Of a DNA stretch of 64,000 bases, positions 35,180-44,659 are shown one piece after another (position 1 is the stretch's first letter; each line of letters begins with the position of its first letter). The notes beneath the pieces were generated by a model. The model worked only from the letters and a program-made list of their open reading frames with translations, had not been told where the DNA came from and searched no databases. This DNA is from Actinomyces glycerinitolerans. GTDB lineage: Bacteria; Actinomycetota; Actinomycetes; Actinomycetales; Actinomycetaceae. The position numbers and the translations under genes were made by a program. The stretch is from positions 1-64,000 of the forward strand of contig NZ_FQTT01000012.1 in NCBI RefSeq assembly GCF_900098745.1. The letters run 5' to 3'.

Positions 35180-36583
35180 GTGGAGTTGCAGTGGTGGTCC
35201 ATACTGCCCTTCGTTGTCATGCTGGCATCGATCGCGGTCCTGCCGCTCGTGCCGGCAACGTCCCATTGGTGGGAGAAGAACTCCCACCAACTGCTGGTCG
35301 CCCTCGTCCTGGGACTGCCCGTCGCGGTCTGGATGCTGGTGGCCATTGGCTGGGAGCCCGTATTCGCCTCCGTGGTGGAGTACATCCAGTTCATCTCTCT
35401 GCTACTGGCGCTGTTCGTGGTCTCGGGCGGCATATTCCTCAGGGGTGACATTCAGGCGACCCCCCGCAACAACACCATCTTCCTGGCGATAGGTGCGCTG
35501 CTGGCCAGCTTCGTCGGCACCACCGGCGCCGCCATGCTGCTGATCCGTCCGCTGCTGAACACCAACCGCGAGCGCGAGTACCGGGTCCACACCGTCCTGT
35601 TCACCATCTTCATGGTCGCCAACTGTGGCGGCCTGTTGACCCCGCTCGGCGATCCGCCGCTGTTCCTGGGCTTCCTACGGGGCGTCCCCTTCACTTGGAC
35701 GTTCAACCTCGCCGGCGAGTGGCTGTTCGTCAACGCCATGCTGCTGTCCATCTACTTCGCCCTGGACTCCTGGTACTACTCGCAGGAGCCCGCCGCCGAC
35801 ATCCTGGCCGACAAGACGGACATCGAGCCCCTCGGCCTGCGCGGCGCCAATAACCTGATCTGGTTCGTGGTCATCATCGCCGCCGTCGCCTTCGCCCCCT
35901 CCATCGACGCCGAAGCCATCGAGGCGGGGCACGCCACCGTCATGGACTGGATCCCGCTTCGGGAGATGATCATGCTCGCCGCGGCCGCCGCCTCCTACAA
36001 GCTGGGCGACAAGCGCGCCCGTTTCGAGGATAACCAGTTCGAGTGGGGGCCGATTGCCGAGGTCGCGGCGCTGTTCATCGGCATCTTCCTGACCATGATT
36101 CCGGCCCTGCGCTACCTGGATGAAGTCGCCGGCAGCCTGCCGCTGAACGAGATCACCTTCTTCGTGTTCACTGGCGGCCTGTCCTCCCTACTGGACAACG
36201 CCCCCACCTACGCCACCTTCTTCGAGATGGCCGGTCAGATCCCTCACCCCGGCGGGGCCACGGTTGCCGGCGTGCCCGAGTTGTACCTGCGCTCCATCTC
36301 GCTTGGCGCGGTCCTGTGCGGCGCCCTGACCTACATCGGCAACGGCCCGAACTTCATGGTCAAGTCCGTCGCCGAGGCGCGCGACGTCGAGATGCCCTCC
36401 TTCGGCGGCTACATCGGCCGCTCCTTCATGTACCTGGTGCCCGTGCTGGCCGCCATGGTCCTGCTGTTCATCGCCAACCCGCTGTGGGCCAAGCTCCTTG
36501 GCGTCGTGCTGGTAGTCGTGCTGCTGGCCAACAATGTCCGGCTGCTGCGCTCCAGCCGCCGCCTGGCGCTGGCGGACGCCTGA
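35180..36583 (+). CDS. NhaD/CitMHS-like sodium:proton antiporter
   Basis: 467 residues from GTG 35180 (GAGGAG upstream). About 11-12 membrane helices. ArsB/NhaD-superfamily signatures: GTTGAAMLLIRPLL, NCGGLLTPLGDPPLFLGFL, GLSSLLDNAPTYATFFEMAG and TYIGNGPNFMVKSVAE, i.e. paired re-entrant loops with polar ion-binding residues. Probably exports sodium or transports a carboxylate; the substrate cannot be fixed from sequence. A terminator hairpin follows directly. Confidence 0.82.
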   Translation: MELQWWSILPFVVMLASIAVLPLVPATSHWWEKNSHQLLVALVLGLPVAVWMLVAIGWEPVFASVVEYIQFISLLLALFVVSGGIFLRGDIQATPRNNTIFLAIGALLASFVGTTGAAMLLIRPLLNTNREREYRVHTVLFTIFMVANCGGLLTPLGDPPLFLGFLRGVPFTWTFNLAGEWLFVNAMLLSIYFALDSWYYSQEPAADILADKTDIEPLGLRGANNLIWFVVIIAAVAFAPSIDAEAIEAGHATVMDWIPLREMIMLAAAAASYKLGDKRARFEDNQFEWGPIAEVAALFIGIFLTMIPALRYLDEVAGSLPLNEITFFVFTGGLSSLLDNAPTYATFFEMAGQIPHPGGATVAGVPELYLRSISLGAVLCGALTYIGNGPNFMVKSVAEARDVEMPSFGGYIGRSFMYLVPVLAAMVLLFIANPLWAKLLGVVLVVVLLANNVRLLRSSRRLALADA

Positions 36584-36604
36584 CGACGGCGCTCACCGCC
36601 GCCG

Positions 36605-36654
36605 ATACGAGCGGGCCGGCCCCGGACACCCGCAGGTGTCCGGGCCCCTCGTAT
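36605..36654 (+). terminator. Intrinsic terminator after the antiporter gene
   Basis: Long stem: outer ATACGAG/CTCGTAT and inner CCCGGACACC/GGTGTCCGGG around a CGCA loop, followed by TTTG. Serves the plus-strand antiporter gene. Confidence 0.8.
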
Positions 36655-36682
36655 TTGTCCGTCTCACATCTATCGGGCCGGC

Positions 36683-36726
36683 CATATCTACCGATCTCGG
36701 CACGTAACTTCTACCGATCTCGGCGA
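36683..36726. repeat. Dispersed intergenic repeat, copy 3
   Basis: Two near-identical units (TCTACCGATCTCGGC) joined by ACGTAACT, 23 bp apart, 31 bp past the stop of the tannase-like gene in a convergent intergenic region. Best-preserved copy in the window. Confidence 0.75.
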
Positions 36727-36756
36727 GTTGTGCCGGGCAGCCGGGGGGGGCTCTCC

Positions 36757-38667
36757 TCAGGAGGCGGCCCGCTCGGTGACCCAGGCGATGAAGTTCTCCT
36801 CGCCGGTGCCGGTCAACTCGGCCATGGTGTGCCCCTGGCCCCAGATGGTCGCGAAGTCCACCGACTGGCCGGCCGCTTGCAGCGCCAGTGCCAGGTTCAC
36901 CTCCACCGTGCTGGCCGTGTCGCCCTGGGTGATGCCGGTGCGGATGCGCCAGGAGGGCGCCACCGTCGACGTGCCGGCACCCTCGTAGGCGGTGGACAGG
37001 AAGTACATGGGGTTGTACATGTGCTCGCGGGTGAGCACATCCACCCCCTGCGCATCGACCTGTGCGAAGTCGGAGTCGTAGGCGGACGAGCCGTACTCGT
37101 CGGACCAGTCGGTCAGGGAGGCGTAGGCGTCCTGGTTGGCGTCGACCACGTCGCGGGAGAGCTCCGAGAAGTGCATCGCCGTCTGCCCGACCCCGAGGAC
37201 CGTGTTCTCCGTCTGACCGCGGTCGACGCCGTCGAGGGCGCCGACGTCCTTGGTCGCCGCCTTCTGACTGGCGACGAAGCCCTCCAGGCCCGTGATGGTC
37301 GCGGTATTGCTCGAGGAGTCGTAGGAGACCCACTCCACATCCTGGTTCAAGGCGGCGATGTAGTCGTCCACCGTCTCGTAGGTGACCGACTCGGAGGAGT
37401 CTTCGGAGGATCCTCCGGGCGCGCCATCTGTGCTGCCGCCATCGGTCGGGGCGCCGTCGGGGGCCTCAGCGTCGCCGGGGGCGCCGGAGGGCAGCCCAGG
37501 GGCTTCGCCACCCGCGCCGTCCGGGCCTCCCTCGCCGTCGCCGGGCGCACCGGCGCCGCCCTGGGCGTCCATACCGGCCATCTCGGTGGAGTTGGGCGTG
37601 TAGGGGAACTCGGTGGCGGCCAGGAAGTCGTTAAGGGACTGCTCGACTACGGCGACCATGTGGTTGTAGTAGGTGCCGGCCAGGTACTGCCCGTCCGCGG
37701 ACTCCTGAAGGGTAAGGGCATTACCCTCGGCGTCGACCAGCCCCAGGCCGTTGAGGTGGCTGGCGTAGGCGGCGGCCAGATCCTGGGAGTATGCCCGCGT
37801 CCAGGTGCCCTCCGCACGGGTGCCGGTGGTGGCGAACTGGCCCATGTTCCACTCGTAGGCGGCGTTGGCGGCGTCCAGGCTGGTGATCGGGCACCAGCAC
37901 ATGGCCCCCGCGATCGCGTCCGACAGTGCCTTGTCGTCGGCGTCCGTGGTGGCGGCGCCGAGCGCCTCCAGGTAGGGGGTGTACAGCGCGGAGTCGCCGG
38001 AGGCCCCCATCACCGCGGACTGGGCGCCGCCGCCGGAGTGGCCGAACACGAAGATCTGCTCCGGGTCGCCGGGTAGGGCGGAGGCGTTGTAGCGCAGGTA
38101 CCGGACGGCGGCCTTCAGGTCGGTCACACCCCAGGGCGCGTTGCCGGGGGCGGCGTCGGTGGTGGAGTCCTTGCCGCGCAGCCCCGCCTGTACGTAGATG
38201 AAGCCAGCCGCCATGTATGCCGACACCGTGTCGTAGGAGTACTCGCCCGGCGGCTGCTGGGCCGCGTATCCGGGGGTATTGACCGGCAGCACGATCGGCG
38301 CCGTCGTGGCCGTCCAGTCGCCCACCGCGCCGTCGGAGGCGACCTCGGCGGTGAAGGTGCCGTCGCCGTTGTCGATGGCGGACATGTAGGCACCGGGCAC
38401 GAAGACGCCCAGGGTCTCATAGCTGGTGTCCTGCGGGGCGGCGACGTAGGACAGACCCAGCTGGTAGTACACGTCGCCGTCGGCGTCGTAGCTCCATGCC
38501 GCCGGGTTGAGCGCCAGGTCGGTGCTGGTGGTGGGGGCGGCCGAGGCCGACTCGCCCGTGGCGCCGCCCGCGCCGCCGGAGTCGTTGGAACAGGCGGCCA
38601 GGCCAGCGGCCCCGAGCAGTGCGGCCACCGGCACCGCATGCATGACGGCACGTCGAGAGATATTCAT
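36757..38667 (-). CDS. Tannase-like alpha/beta-hydrolase lipoprotein
   Basis: 636 residues. Twin-Arg-like start MNISRRAVMH then a lipobox (LAAC, Cys26) indicates a surface lipoprotein. Nucleophile elbow FGHSGGGAQSAVMGASGDS with Ser211; late WRIRTGITQGDTAS (acid) and TIWGQGHTMAE (base His). These features match bacterial tannase/feruloyl-esterase-like proteins, which release gallic or ferulic acid from plant phenolic esters. An Asp/Gly/Pro/Ala-rich low-complexity insert (about residues 360-428) splits the lid region and is absent from most relatives I know. Nearby GH3 enzymes make plant glycoside or tannin use plausible, but the true ester is unknown. Confidence 0.72.
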   Translation of the reverse strand: MNISRRAVMHAVPVAALLGAAGLAACSNDSGGAGGATGESASAAPTTSTDLALNPAAWSYDADGDVYYQLGLSYVAAPQDTSYETLGVFVPGAYMSAIDNGDGTFTAEVASDGAVGDWTATTAPIVLPVNTPGYAAQQPPGEYSYDTVSAYMAAGFIYVQAGLRGKDSTTDAAPGNAPWGVTDLKAAVRYLRYNASALPGDPEQIFVFGHSGGGAQSAVMGASGDSALYTPYLEALGAATTDADDKALSDAIAGAMCWCPITSLDAANAAYEWNMGQFATTGTRAEGTWTRAYSQDLAAAYASHLNGLGLVDAEGNALTLQESADGQYLAGTYYNHMVAVVEQSLNDFLAATEFPYTPNSTEMAGMDAQGGAGAPGDGEGGPDGAGGEAPGLPSGAPGDAEAPDGAPTDGGSTDGAPGGSSEDSSESVTYETVDDYIAALNQDVEWVSYDSSSNTATITGLEGFVASQKAATKDVGALDGVDRGQTENTVLGVGQTAMHFSELSRDVVDANQDAYASLTDWSDEYGSSAYDSDFAQVDAQGVDVLTREHMYNPMYFLSTAYEGAGTSTVAPSWRIRTGITQGDTASTVEVNLALALQAAGQSVDFATIWGQGHTMAELTGTGEENFIAWVTERAAS

Positions 38668-38776
38668 CAGCAGATTCCTTTACGTTGGCATCAGGGATAC
38701 GCCCATCATGCAACCCGGGCAGTCTGGGCATAAGCCGGGAACGACGCTGTGCGCCGCGTGTGAGAACGGTGAACCG

Positions 38777-39919
38777 CTAGCGAGTGCCGGGGGCGGTCAC
38801 GAAGTCGATCAACTCTTCCATGCGGCCCAGCAGACTCGGCTCCAGATCCTTGTAGGAGCGCACCGTCGCCAGAATCCGCTGCCAGCCGCGGGCGATATCC
38901 GCCTGGTCGGCATGCGGCCACCCCAGCGCCTCCAGGGTGCCGTGCTTGATGTCGGTGCCGCGGGGAATCTCCGGCCAAGCCTGCAGGCCCACGCGGGCGG
39001 GCCGCACCGCCTGCCACACATCCACATACGGGTGCCCCAGGATCAGCACGTTCTCGCCGCCGGGCATGGCCCGCACCTGCTCGGCTATGCGCGACTCCTT
39101 CGAGCCGGGCACCAGGTGGTCCACGAGCACTCCCGCCCGCCGCTGAGGCGAGGGGCCGAAGGCGGCCATGACCTCCTCGAGGTTGTCGACGCCGTCCAGC
39201 ATGAGCACCACCACGCCCTCATGGCGCAGGTCATCACCCCACACCTTCTCCACCAGCTCGGCGTCGTGCTTGCCCTCCACCCAGATGCGTGAGGCCCGCG
39301 CCACCCGGGCCCGCTTGCCCTCGACGGCATAGGAGCCCGAGGCGGTCAGTCTGCGTCCGCCGGCGCTGACCGGACCGGCGGGGGGACGCCTGCGCGGGGC
39401 CGGCGGGTCCACGATCACGGGCCGGCCCTCCAGCCAGAAGCCCGGCCCGAGTGGGAAGGCGCGGTGCACGCCCCGCCGATCCTCCAGCACCACCAGGTGC
39501 TTGCCGCCGGACTTCTCCACGGCCACCGCCGCCCCCACGAAGCCGGTCTGGCGGTCCTCGAGCACCATGCCGCGCGTGAGGGCCACATGCACCGACTCCG
39601 GGCGCACCGCCGTCGGGCCCACTCGGTGGGGGTCCACCGCCAGCACATCCCCGCCGTAACGGTTGTCGGCCGAAGGACGTGCGGGCGGGGGAGTGGCGGC
39701 CTTCCGGCCCCCACGCCCCGCCGCGGAACGCCCGGAAGCCGCGGCCGCTCGGGCCGCACCCTCCGGGGCGCCGCTGCGACGTGCGGCGGCCTGCTGGCGG
39801 GCGGCCTGTTCCCGCAGGGCCCGACGGCGTGCCGCCGTCGCCCCGGGCACGACGCCGCGGGCGTTGGAAGTGGACTGGGAGCCGGAACGGCGGGAGGGTG
39901 GCGTGTTCACTCTGGGCAC
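38777..39919 (-). CDS. DUF3097 family protein
   Basis: 380 residues. A conserved actinobacterial protein of unknown function, usually beside hrcA/hemW as here. The N-terminal ~85 residues are Ala/Arg-rich and poorly ordered (alternative GTG start at 39910). The conserved core includes NRYGGDVLAVDPHRVGPTAV, the RIWVEGKHDAELVEKVWGDDLR segment (a Toprim-like look with acidic residues) and LVDHLVPGSKESRIAE. No catalytic role is established. Confidence 0.88.
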   Translation of the reverse strand: MPRVNTPPSRRSGSQSTSNARGVVPGATAARRRALREQAARQQAAARRSGAPEGAARAAAASGRSAAGRGGRKAATPPPARPSADNRYGGDVLAVDPHRVGPTAVRPESVHVALTRGMVLEDRQTGFVGAAVAVEKSGGKHLVVLEDRRGVHRAFPLGPGFWLEGRPVIVDPPAPRRRPPAGPVSAGGRRLTASGSYAVEGKRARVARASRIWVEGKHDAELVEKVWGDDLRHEGVVVLMLDGVDNLEEVMAAFGPSPQRRAGVLVDHLVPGSKESRIAEQVRAMPGGENVLILGHPYVDVWQAVRPARVGLQAWPEIPRGTDIKHGTLEALGWPHADQADIARGWQRILATVRSYKDLEPSLLGRMEELIDFVTAPGTR

Positions 39920-39972
39920 GGTAGGGGAAGGTCACGCTGTCGGCCCTGATTGCCGGCCGCGGCGCGGCGTAG

Positions 39973-39999
39973 GATGGCACTCGCGTCCCGGGAGTGCTA
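39973..39999 (+). promoter_or_regulatory. CIRCE operator of hrcA-dnaJ
   Basis: Left arm ATGGCACTC, 9-bp spacer, right arm GAGTGCTAA, close to the CIRCE consensus TTAGCACTC-N9-GAGTGCTAA. It directly follows a -10-like TAGGAT (39969-39974), so HrcA would block initiation. Confidence 0.92.
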
Positions 40000-40088
40000 A
40001 CGGCGTCGGCCGGCCCGGTGACGCCTGAACCGGCGGCCGGGCGTCGCGTCGCCCCGTGCGCGCATCGCAGACGAGAAGGGAGAGCCCC

Positions 40089-41153
40089 ATGTCGGACGAT
40101 CGCCGTCTGAAGGTGCTGTCCGCCATCGTCACCGACTACGTGCGCACCCGCGAGCCGGTCGGCTCACGCGCCCTGGTGGAGCGCTACCGGCTGGGCGTCT
40201 CCCCGGCCACCATCCGCAACGACATGGCCACCCTGGAGGACGAGGGCTACATCCACCAGCCGCACACCAGTGCCGGTCGCGTCCCCACCGAGAAGGGCTA
40301 CCGCCGCTTCGTCGATGAGGTGGCCCGCATCAAGCCCCTCTCCGCCCCCGAGCGGGCCGCCATCAACGCCCTGCTGTCCGGCGCCGTCGACCTGGAGCAG
40401 GTGGTCGCCCGCACCGTGCGCGCGCTCGCCCAACTGACCGGCCAGCTGGCGGTCGTCGAGTACCCCAGTCTGCGCCGCACCACCCTGCGTCACCTCGAAC
40501 TCGTGGCCCTCGGCCCCACCCGCCTGCTCATGGTCATCATCACCGACACCGGCCGCGTCGAGCAGCGCACCGTCGGCCTGTCCGGGCGCGGCCCCGACGG
40601 GCTGGTGGACCCGGCCGTCCTGGAGCGGCTGCGCCTGCGGCTGAACACCGCCCTGGTCGGCCGCCGCGCCGTCGAGGTGGTCCCGGTGCTCGCCGCCCTG
40701 GCCGAGCAGGCGCCCGCCGACGAGCGCGCCGTGCTGGCCGCCGTCACCGACGAGCTGATCGCCGCTCTGCGGCCCGACGCCGAGGAACGCATCGTCGTCG
40801 CCGGCACCGCCAACCTCGCCCGCTCCCTGGACTTCACCGCCATCGGCACGCTCCTGGACGCGGTTGAGGAACAAGTGGTGCTGCTGCGCCTGTTCACCTC
40901 CGAGGACGCCGCCCACCGCGACGACGCCGACGACACCGGAACCACCGTGCGCATCGGCTCGGAGATCCACGAGGACGCCCTGGCGGAGGCCTCGGTCGTC
41001 TCCGCCGCCTACGGCCCCGGGGACGCCGTCGCCCACCTGGGCGTAATCGGCCCCACCCGCATGGACTATCCGGCCACCATGGCGGCCGTGCGCGCGGTCG
41101 CCCGCTACTTGTCCCGGTTCCTGACCGGGACGGAGGGCAGCACGCCGGGCTGA
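40089..41153 (+). CDS. hrcA: Heat-inducible transcription repressor HrcA
   Basis: 354 residues from ATG 40089, chosen for AGAAGGGAGAG upstream and the family N-terminus ([29 protein letters not shown]). N-terminal winged helix ([35 protein letters not shown]), followed by the GAF-like and C-terminal dimerisation part ([33 protein letters not shown]). Binds CIRCE and represses itself and dnaJ. The CIRCE site is 90 bases upstream. Confidence 0.96.
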   Translation: MSDDRRLKVLSAIVTDYVRTREPVGSRALVERYRLGVSPATIRNDMATLEDEGYIHQPHTSAGRVPTEKGYRRFVDEVARIKPLSAPERAAINALLSGAVDLEQVVARTVRALAQLTGQLAVVEYPSLRRTTLRHLELVALGPTRLLMVIITDTGRVEQRTVGLSGRGPDGLVDPAVLERLRLRLNTALVGRRAVEVVPVLAALAEQAPADERAVLAAVTDELIAALRPDAEERIVVAGTANLARSLDFTAIGTLLDAVEEQVVLLRLFTSEDAAHRDDADDTGTTVRIGSEIHEDALAEASVVSAAYGPGDAVAHLGVIGPTRMDYPATMAAVRAVARYLSRFLTGTEGSTPG

Positions 41154-41205
41154 CCCGCCCACCGAGAATCCGACACCACCCCACCACGAAGGAACACCAG
41201 CAAGC

Positions 41206-42327
41206 GTGAGCGACTACTACGACGTCCTCGGCGTCACCCGCCAGGCCACGGCCGAGGAGATCAAGAAGGCCTACCGCAAGAAGGCCCGCCAGCTGCACCC
41301 CGACGTCGCCGGCCCGGGGCACGAGGACGAGTTCAAGAAGGTCTCCGCCGCCTACGAGGTCCTGTCCGACTCCGAGAAGCGGAAGATGTACGACCTGGGC
41401 GGTGAGGACGCCCTGCACGGCAACAACGGCTTCGGCGGCGGCTTCACCGGTGACTTCGGCAGCTTCTCCGACTTGTTCCAGCAGGCCTTCTTCGGCGGCG
41501 CAGCCTCCCGCGGCCCGGCGTCCCGTACCCGCCGGGGCCAGGATTCGCTACTGGCCGTGGACGTGGACCTGGCCGAAGTCGTCTTCGGCACCACCAAGAC
41601 AGTCACCATGGACACCTACGTCGTGTGCGACACGTGCAACGGGTCCTGCTGCGCCCCCGGCACCTCGCCGGTCACCTGTGCCGAGTGCAACGGCCAGGGC
41701 TCGGTCCAGCGCATGCAGCGCTCCCTGCTCGGCAACGTGGTCACCTCCATGCCCTGCCCGCGCTGCCAGGGGTACGGCACCGTCATCGCCTCCCCCTGCA
41801 AGGACTGCGACGGTGAGGGCCGCAAGCACGTGCGCACCCCGGTCGACATCAGCATTCCCGCCGGCGTGTCAACCGGAACCCGCATCCGCATGGGCGGGCG
41901 CGGCGAGGCCGGGCCGGCCGGCGGCCCCAACGGCGACCTGTACGTGGAGATCCACGAGAGGGAGCACGAGGCCTTCACCCGCGAGGGCGACGACCTGTAC
42001 ACCGAGCTGCGCGTGCCCATGACCGCCGCCGCCCTCGGCGCCTCCTTCCCGCTGGAGACCTTCGACGGCGAGCGCAATGTCTCCGTGCGCGCCGGCACCC
42101 AGGGCGGGGACGAGATCGTCCTGTCCGGCCTCGGCGTGGGGCGGCTGCGCCGCCCCGGCCGCGGCGACCTGCGCGTGCAGATCGTGGTGGAGACCCCCAC
42201 CCGCCTGAACGACCGGCAGCGCGAGCTGCTGACGGAGCTGGCCTCCCTGCGCGGTGAGGACGGCTACGCCGCCCCCAAGGACGAGTCCATGATGGGCAAG
42301 CTGAAGGAGAAGCTGTCCGGCCGCTGA
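41206..42327 (+). CDS. dnaJ: Chaperone DnaJ (DnaJ2 type)
   Basis: 373 residues from GTG 41206. J domain with HPD (LHPDVAG), a short Gly/Phe region ([12 protein letters not shown]), zinc-finger domain with four Cys pairs ([32 protein letters not shown]), then the peptide-binding domains. The first zinc repeat ends in Cys instead of Gly. 52 bp after hrcA, so co-regulated by HrcA/CIRCE. Stimulates DnaK ATPase. Confidence 0.95.
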   Translation: MSDYYDVLGVTRQATAEEIKKAYRKKARQLHPDVAGPGHEDEFKKVSAAYEVLSDSEKRKMYDLGGEDALHGNNGFGGGFTGDFGSFSDLFQQAFFGGAASRGPASRTRRGQDSLLAVDVDLAEVVFGTTKTVTMDTYVVCDTCNGSCCAPGTSPVTCAECNGQGSVQRMQRSLLGNVVTSMPCPRCQGYGTVIASPCKDCDGEGRKHVRTPVDISIPAGVSTGTRIRMGGRGEAGPAGGPNGDLYVEIHEREHEAFTREGDDLYTELRVPMTAAALGASFPLETFDGERNVSVRAGTQGGDEIVLSGLGVGRLRRPGRGDLRVQIVVETPTRLNDRQRELLTELASLRGEDGYAAPKDESMMGKLKEKLSGR

Positions 42328-42347
42328 CGGGTCTGCCGACACGGACG

Positions 42348-42382
42348 CGATGCGGGCGGCGCCTCCCGGGCCGCCCGCATCG
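42348..42382. terminator. Convergent terminator between dnaJ and the YggS gene
   Basis: Perfect 13-bp stem (CGATGCGGGCGGC / GCCGCCCGCATCG) with a 9-base loop, two bases from the stop of the minus-strand gene. Confidence 0.85.
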
Positions 42383-42384
42383 GG

Positions 42385-43215
42385 CTACTCGGCGCCGTTG
42401 GCGGGCCAGTACAGCGAATCCGGGGTGGGGCGCGCACCGAAGATCGCCTGCCCCACGCGCACACACGTTGAACCGCCCGCAATGGCCAGCTCGAAGTCAC
42501 CGCTCATGCCCATGGACAGTTGCCCATCGCCGACCGTGCCCGCCTGCAGCCCGGCGTCGCGCAGGGTGCGCATGATGCGGAAGCACTCGCGGATGCGGTC
42601 GGCGTCGTCGGTGTGGGCGGCCAGCGTCATCAGGCCGCGCACCCGCAGCGCCGAGTAGGCCGGCAGGGCCGCCAGGAAGTCGGCGACGGCGTCCGGCTCC
42701 AGGCCGAACTTGGAGGCCTCTCCGGAGGAGTTGACCTGCACGTACACGTCCAGGCCGCGCCCGGCCGCCTGCAGCCGCCGATCCAGGGCCTCGGCCACGC
42801 GCAGGGAGTCCAGGGCCTGGAACTCGTCGGCGAAGGCCGCCACGTCCTTGGCCTTGTTGGTCTGCAGGTGGCCGATCAGCGCCCAGTGGATGCCCAGGTC
42901 GGCCAGGTTCGCCGCCTTCCGCTTGGCCTCCTGCACCTTGTTCTCACCCATTTGAGTGATGCCGGCGGCCCAGGCGGCCCGCAGGCGCTCCTCCGGCACC
43001 GTCTTGGACACCGGCAGCAGCCGAATCTCGGCGGGGTCCCGGTCGGCGGCACGGGCGGCGGCGTCGATGCGGGCGCGCACGGCGGCCAGGTTGCGGCGGA
43101 AGTCCTCCACGGTGGTGGCCGTGGGGGCGCTGGACGGCTGCGCGGCGGGTTCGGAGCCGGCGGCAGGCGGTGCGGTGGACGGTTGGGGGGACGGGAGGGA
43201 CGACGGATCGGTCAT
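42385..43215 (-). CDS. YggS/PLPBP family pyridoxal-phosphate homeostasis protein
   Basis: 276 residues from ATG 43215. A Pro/Ala/Ser-rich N-terminal tail (~40 residues) precedes the conserved barrel: RLLPVSKTVPEE with the PLP lysine, GENKVQEAKRK, HWALIGHLQTNKAKDV, VYVQVNSSGEASKFGL, LSMGMSGDFELAIAGGSTCVRVGQAIFG. These proteins buffer free PLP. Divergent from rsmE with only ~55 bp between starts; the -10-like TAGCGT 8 bases before ATG suggests a leaderless mRNA. Confidence 0.92.
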   Translation of the reverse strand: MTDPSSLPSPQPSTAPPAAGSEPAAQPSSAPTATTVEDFRRNLAAVRARIDAAARAADRDPAEIRLLPVSKTVPEERLRAAWAAGITQMGENKVQEAKRKAANLADLGIHWALIGHLQTNKAKDVAAFADEFQALDSLRVAEALDRRLQAAGRGLDVYVQVNSSGEASKFGLEPDAVADFLAALPAYSALRVRGLMTLAAHTDDADRIRECFRIMRTLRDAGLQAGTVGDGQLSMGMSGDFELAIAGGSTCVRVGQAIFGARPTPDSLYWPANGAE

Positions 43216-43270
43216 GTTCCGTGACGCTAGCACCGCGGCACTGACCCGTCCGGAACCGTACCCTGTAAGT

Positions 43271-44143
43271 GTGACGGCACCCGTCTTCCTCATCACATCC
43301 GAAACGCTTGAACCCACCGGGGCGGCCACCACCGCCACGCCCGGGGCCCGACTCACACTGACCGGTCCGGAGGCGCATCACGCGGTCTCCGTGCGGCGCC
43401 TGCATCCGGGAGAGCGGGTCGACCTGGTGGACGGACGGGGCCTGCGCCTGGTGTGCGAGGTGACCGACGCGGCCGCCGACGGTGGGCGGCGGGAGCGCCT
43501 GGGCGTGCAGGTCGTGCAGCGGATCCAGGAGCCCGACGCGGGGCTGAAACTGGTGCTGGTGCAGGCGCTGGCCAAGGGCGGGCGCGACGAGCAGGCGATC
43601 GAGACCGCCACCGAGGTGGGTGCGGATCTGGTGGTGCCCTGGTGGGCCGAGCGCTGCGTGGCGGTGTGGCGCGGCGTGAAGGCGACCCGCGGGCGCCAGC
43701 GCTGGCAGGCCGCCGCCCGCGAGGCCGCCAAGCAGTCGCGGCGGGCACGCGTGCCCGAGATCGCTGAGCTGCTCACCACCGCCGAGCTGTCCGGGTGGGT
43801 GCGACAGGTGTGCGAGGCCGGCGGGACGGTGCTGGTACTGCACGAGGAGGCGACCAGGCCGATCGGCGACGCGGCGCTGCCGGAGACGCGGGCGGGTGCG
43901 GGAGCGTCGGAGGGGGCTGGTACAACCGAAGGCGACCCTCGGGAGGGTGCCGGTGGTGCGGGAGAGGCGCCGGTGCTGGCCGTCGTCGTCGGGCCCGAAG
44001 GCGGCATCAGCGACACGGAGGTGGAGGCGCTGGAGGACGCCGGGGCACGCGCCGTGCGCCTGGGGCCGCATGTGCTGCGCACGGCATCGGCCGGACCGGT
44101 CGCGCTCGCGGTCCTCGCCCAGCGCACCGGCCTGTGGGGCTGA
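43271..44143 (+). CDS. rsmE: 16S rRNA (uracil-1498-N3)-methyltransferase
   Basis: 290 residues from GTG 43271. SPOUT-class enzyme: PUA-like N-terminus (HHAVSVRRLHPGERVDLVDG), ALAKGGRDEQAIETATEVGAD, and the knot motifs VVVGPEGGISDTEVEALEDAG and RLGPHVLRTASAGPVAL. An Ala/Gly/Glu-rich insert (about 205-232) is unusual. There is no ribosome-binding site; a TACCCT box ends 7 bases before the GTG, so translation is probably leaderless. Confidence 0.93.
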   Translation: MTAPVFLITSETLEPTGAATTATPGARLTLTGPEAHHAVSVRRLHPGERVDLVDGRGLRLVCEVTDAAADGGRRERLGVQVVQRIQEPDAGLKLVLVQALAKGGRDEQAIETATEVGADLVVPWWAERCVAVWRGVKATRGRQRWQAAAREAAKQSRRARVPEIAELLTTAELSGWVRQVCEAGGTVLVLHEEATRPIGDAALPETRAGAGASEGAGTTEGDPREGAGGAGEAPVLAVVVGPEGGISDTEVEALEDAGARAVRLGPHVLRTASAGPVALAVLAQRTGLWG

Positions 44144-44152
44144 GACGGGTCT

Positions 44153-44425
44153 TCAGCGGGGGGATGAGTGGCCGAAGCGCTTGTGCGCGGCCTGCTTCGA
44201 GACGCCGAGGGCGGCGCCTATCACTGTCCATGACTCACCGGCCGCACGAGCGTCGGCGACGGCGTGAGCCAGGTCTTGTTCCGCATCGATCACGTGTTTT
44301 TTCGCGGCGATGATGCGCCGGAAGTGCGTGGCGTCGCGTGATGGCGTGCGCGCCGGGTCGAGAGACTGCAGGCCGGTATCCGGAGAACTGGTCGTAGTCG
44401 TAGTTGTTCGCTGCATGGGAATCAC
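44153..44425 (-). CDS. HTH antitoxin-like protein paired with BrnT-like gene
   Basis: 90 residues. Disordered Thr-rich start (QRTTTTTTSSPD), then helices RRIIAAKKHVIDAEQDLAHAV and a helix-turn-helix (GESWTVIGAALGVSKQAAHKRFG). Its ATG overlaps the upstream stop by 4 bp (ATGA). Toxin-first, regulator-second order with tight coupling is typical of BrnTA-like modules, though the regulator here is an HTH of the Mor/AsnC-like kind rather than BrnA. Assignment is moderate. Confidence 0.6.
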   Translation of the reverse strand: MIPMQRTTTTTTSSPDTGLQSLDPARTPSRDATHFRRIIAAKKHVIDAEQDLAHAVADARAAGESWTVIGAALGVSKQAAHKRFGHSSPR

Positions 44426-44658
44426 TTCAGAAAGACGTAGAACTTCGGCCGTAGACGGTCTGCATGGATTATGCGAGCAGGTGCGGCTGAGGGAACAGCG
44501 ACCAACTCGAGCAGACTCGAATCCAATGCTGGACCAATCACGAGTAATCGTTCCTCCCCGTCATACTCGTACTCGACCAATCGCAACGCGTTCTCCCAGG
44601 CGTGGACGACGTCATCGGCTGAGACACCGTGTTTGAGGGCCGACCGAGTAACCCTCAT
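44422..44658 (-). CDS. BrnT-like toxin candidate
   Basis: 78 residues. SALKHGVSADDVVHAWEN matches the KHGVS start of BrnT ribonuclease toxins, followed by strands VEYEYDGEERLLVIGPALDSSLLELVAV and a closing RIIHADRLRPKFYVFL. It begins right at a strong promoter with a palindrome (44660-44678), appearing leaderless. Without structure or homologues in hand the toxin label is inferred from this pattern and the coupled HTH gene. Confidence 0.6.
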   Translation of the reverse strand: MRVTRSALKHGVSADDVVHAWENALRLVEYEYDGEERLLVIGPALDSSLLELVAVPSAAPARIIHADRLRPKFYVFLK

Positions 44659-44659
44659 C

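Noticed and set aside
36316-38076. Long plus-strand frame across the antiporter end, terminator and the tannase-like gene
   Set aside because: It crosses a strong terminator and a dispersed repeat and is antisense to a clear lipoprotein gene.
41640-41720. Altered first zinc repeat in DnaJ as sign of lost function
   Set aside because: All eight metal-binding cysteines remain; only the final Gly of the first repeat is changed, which is probably tolerated.
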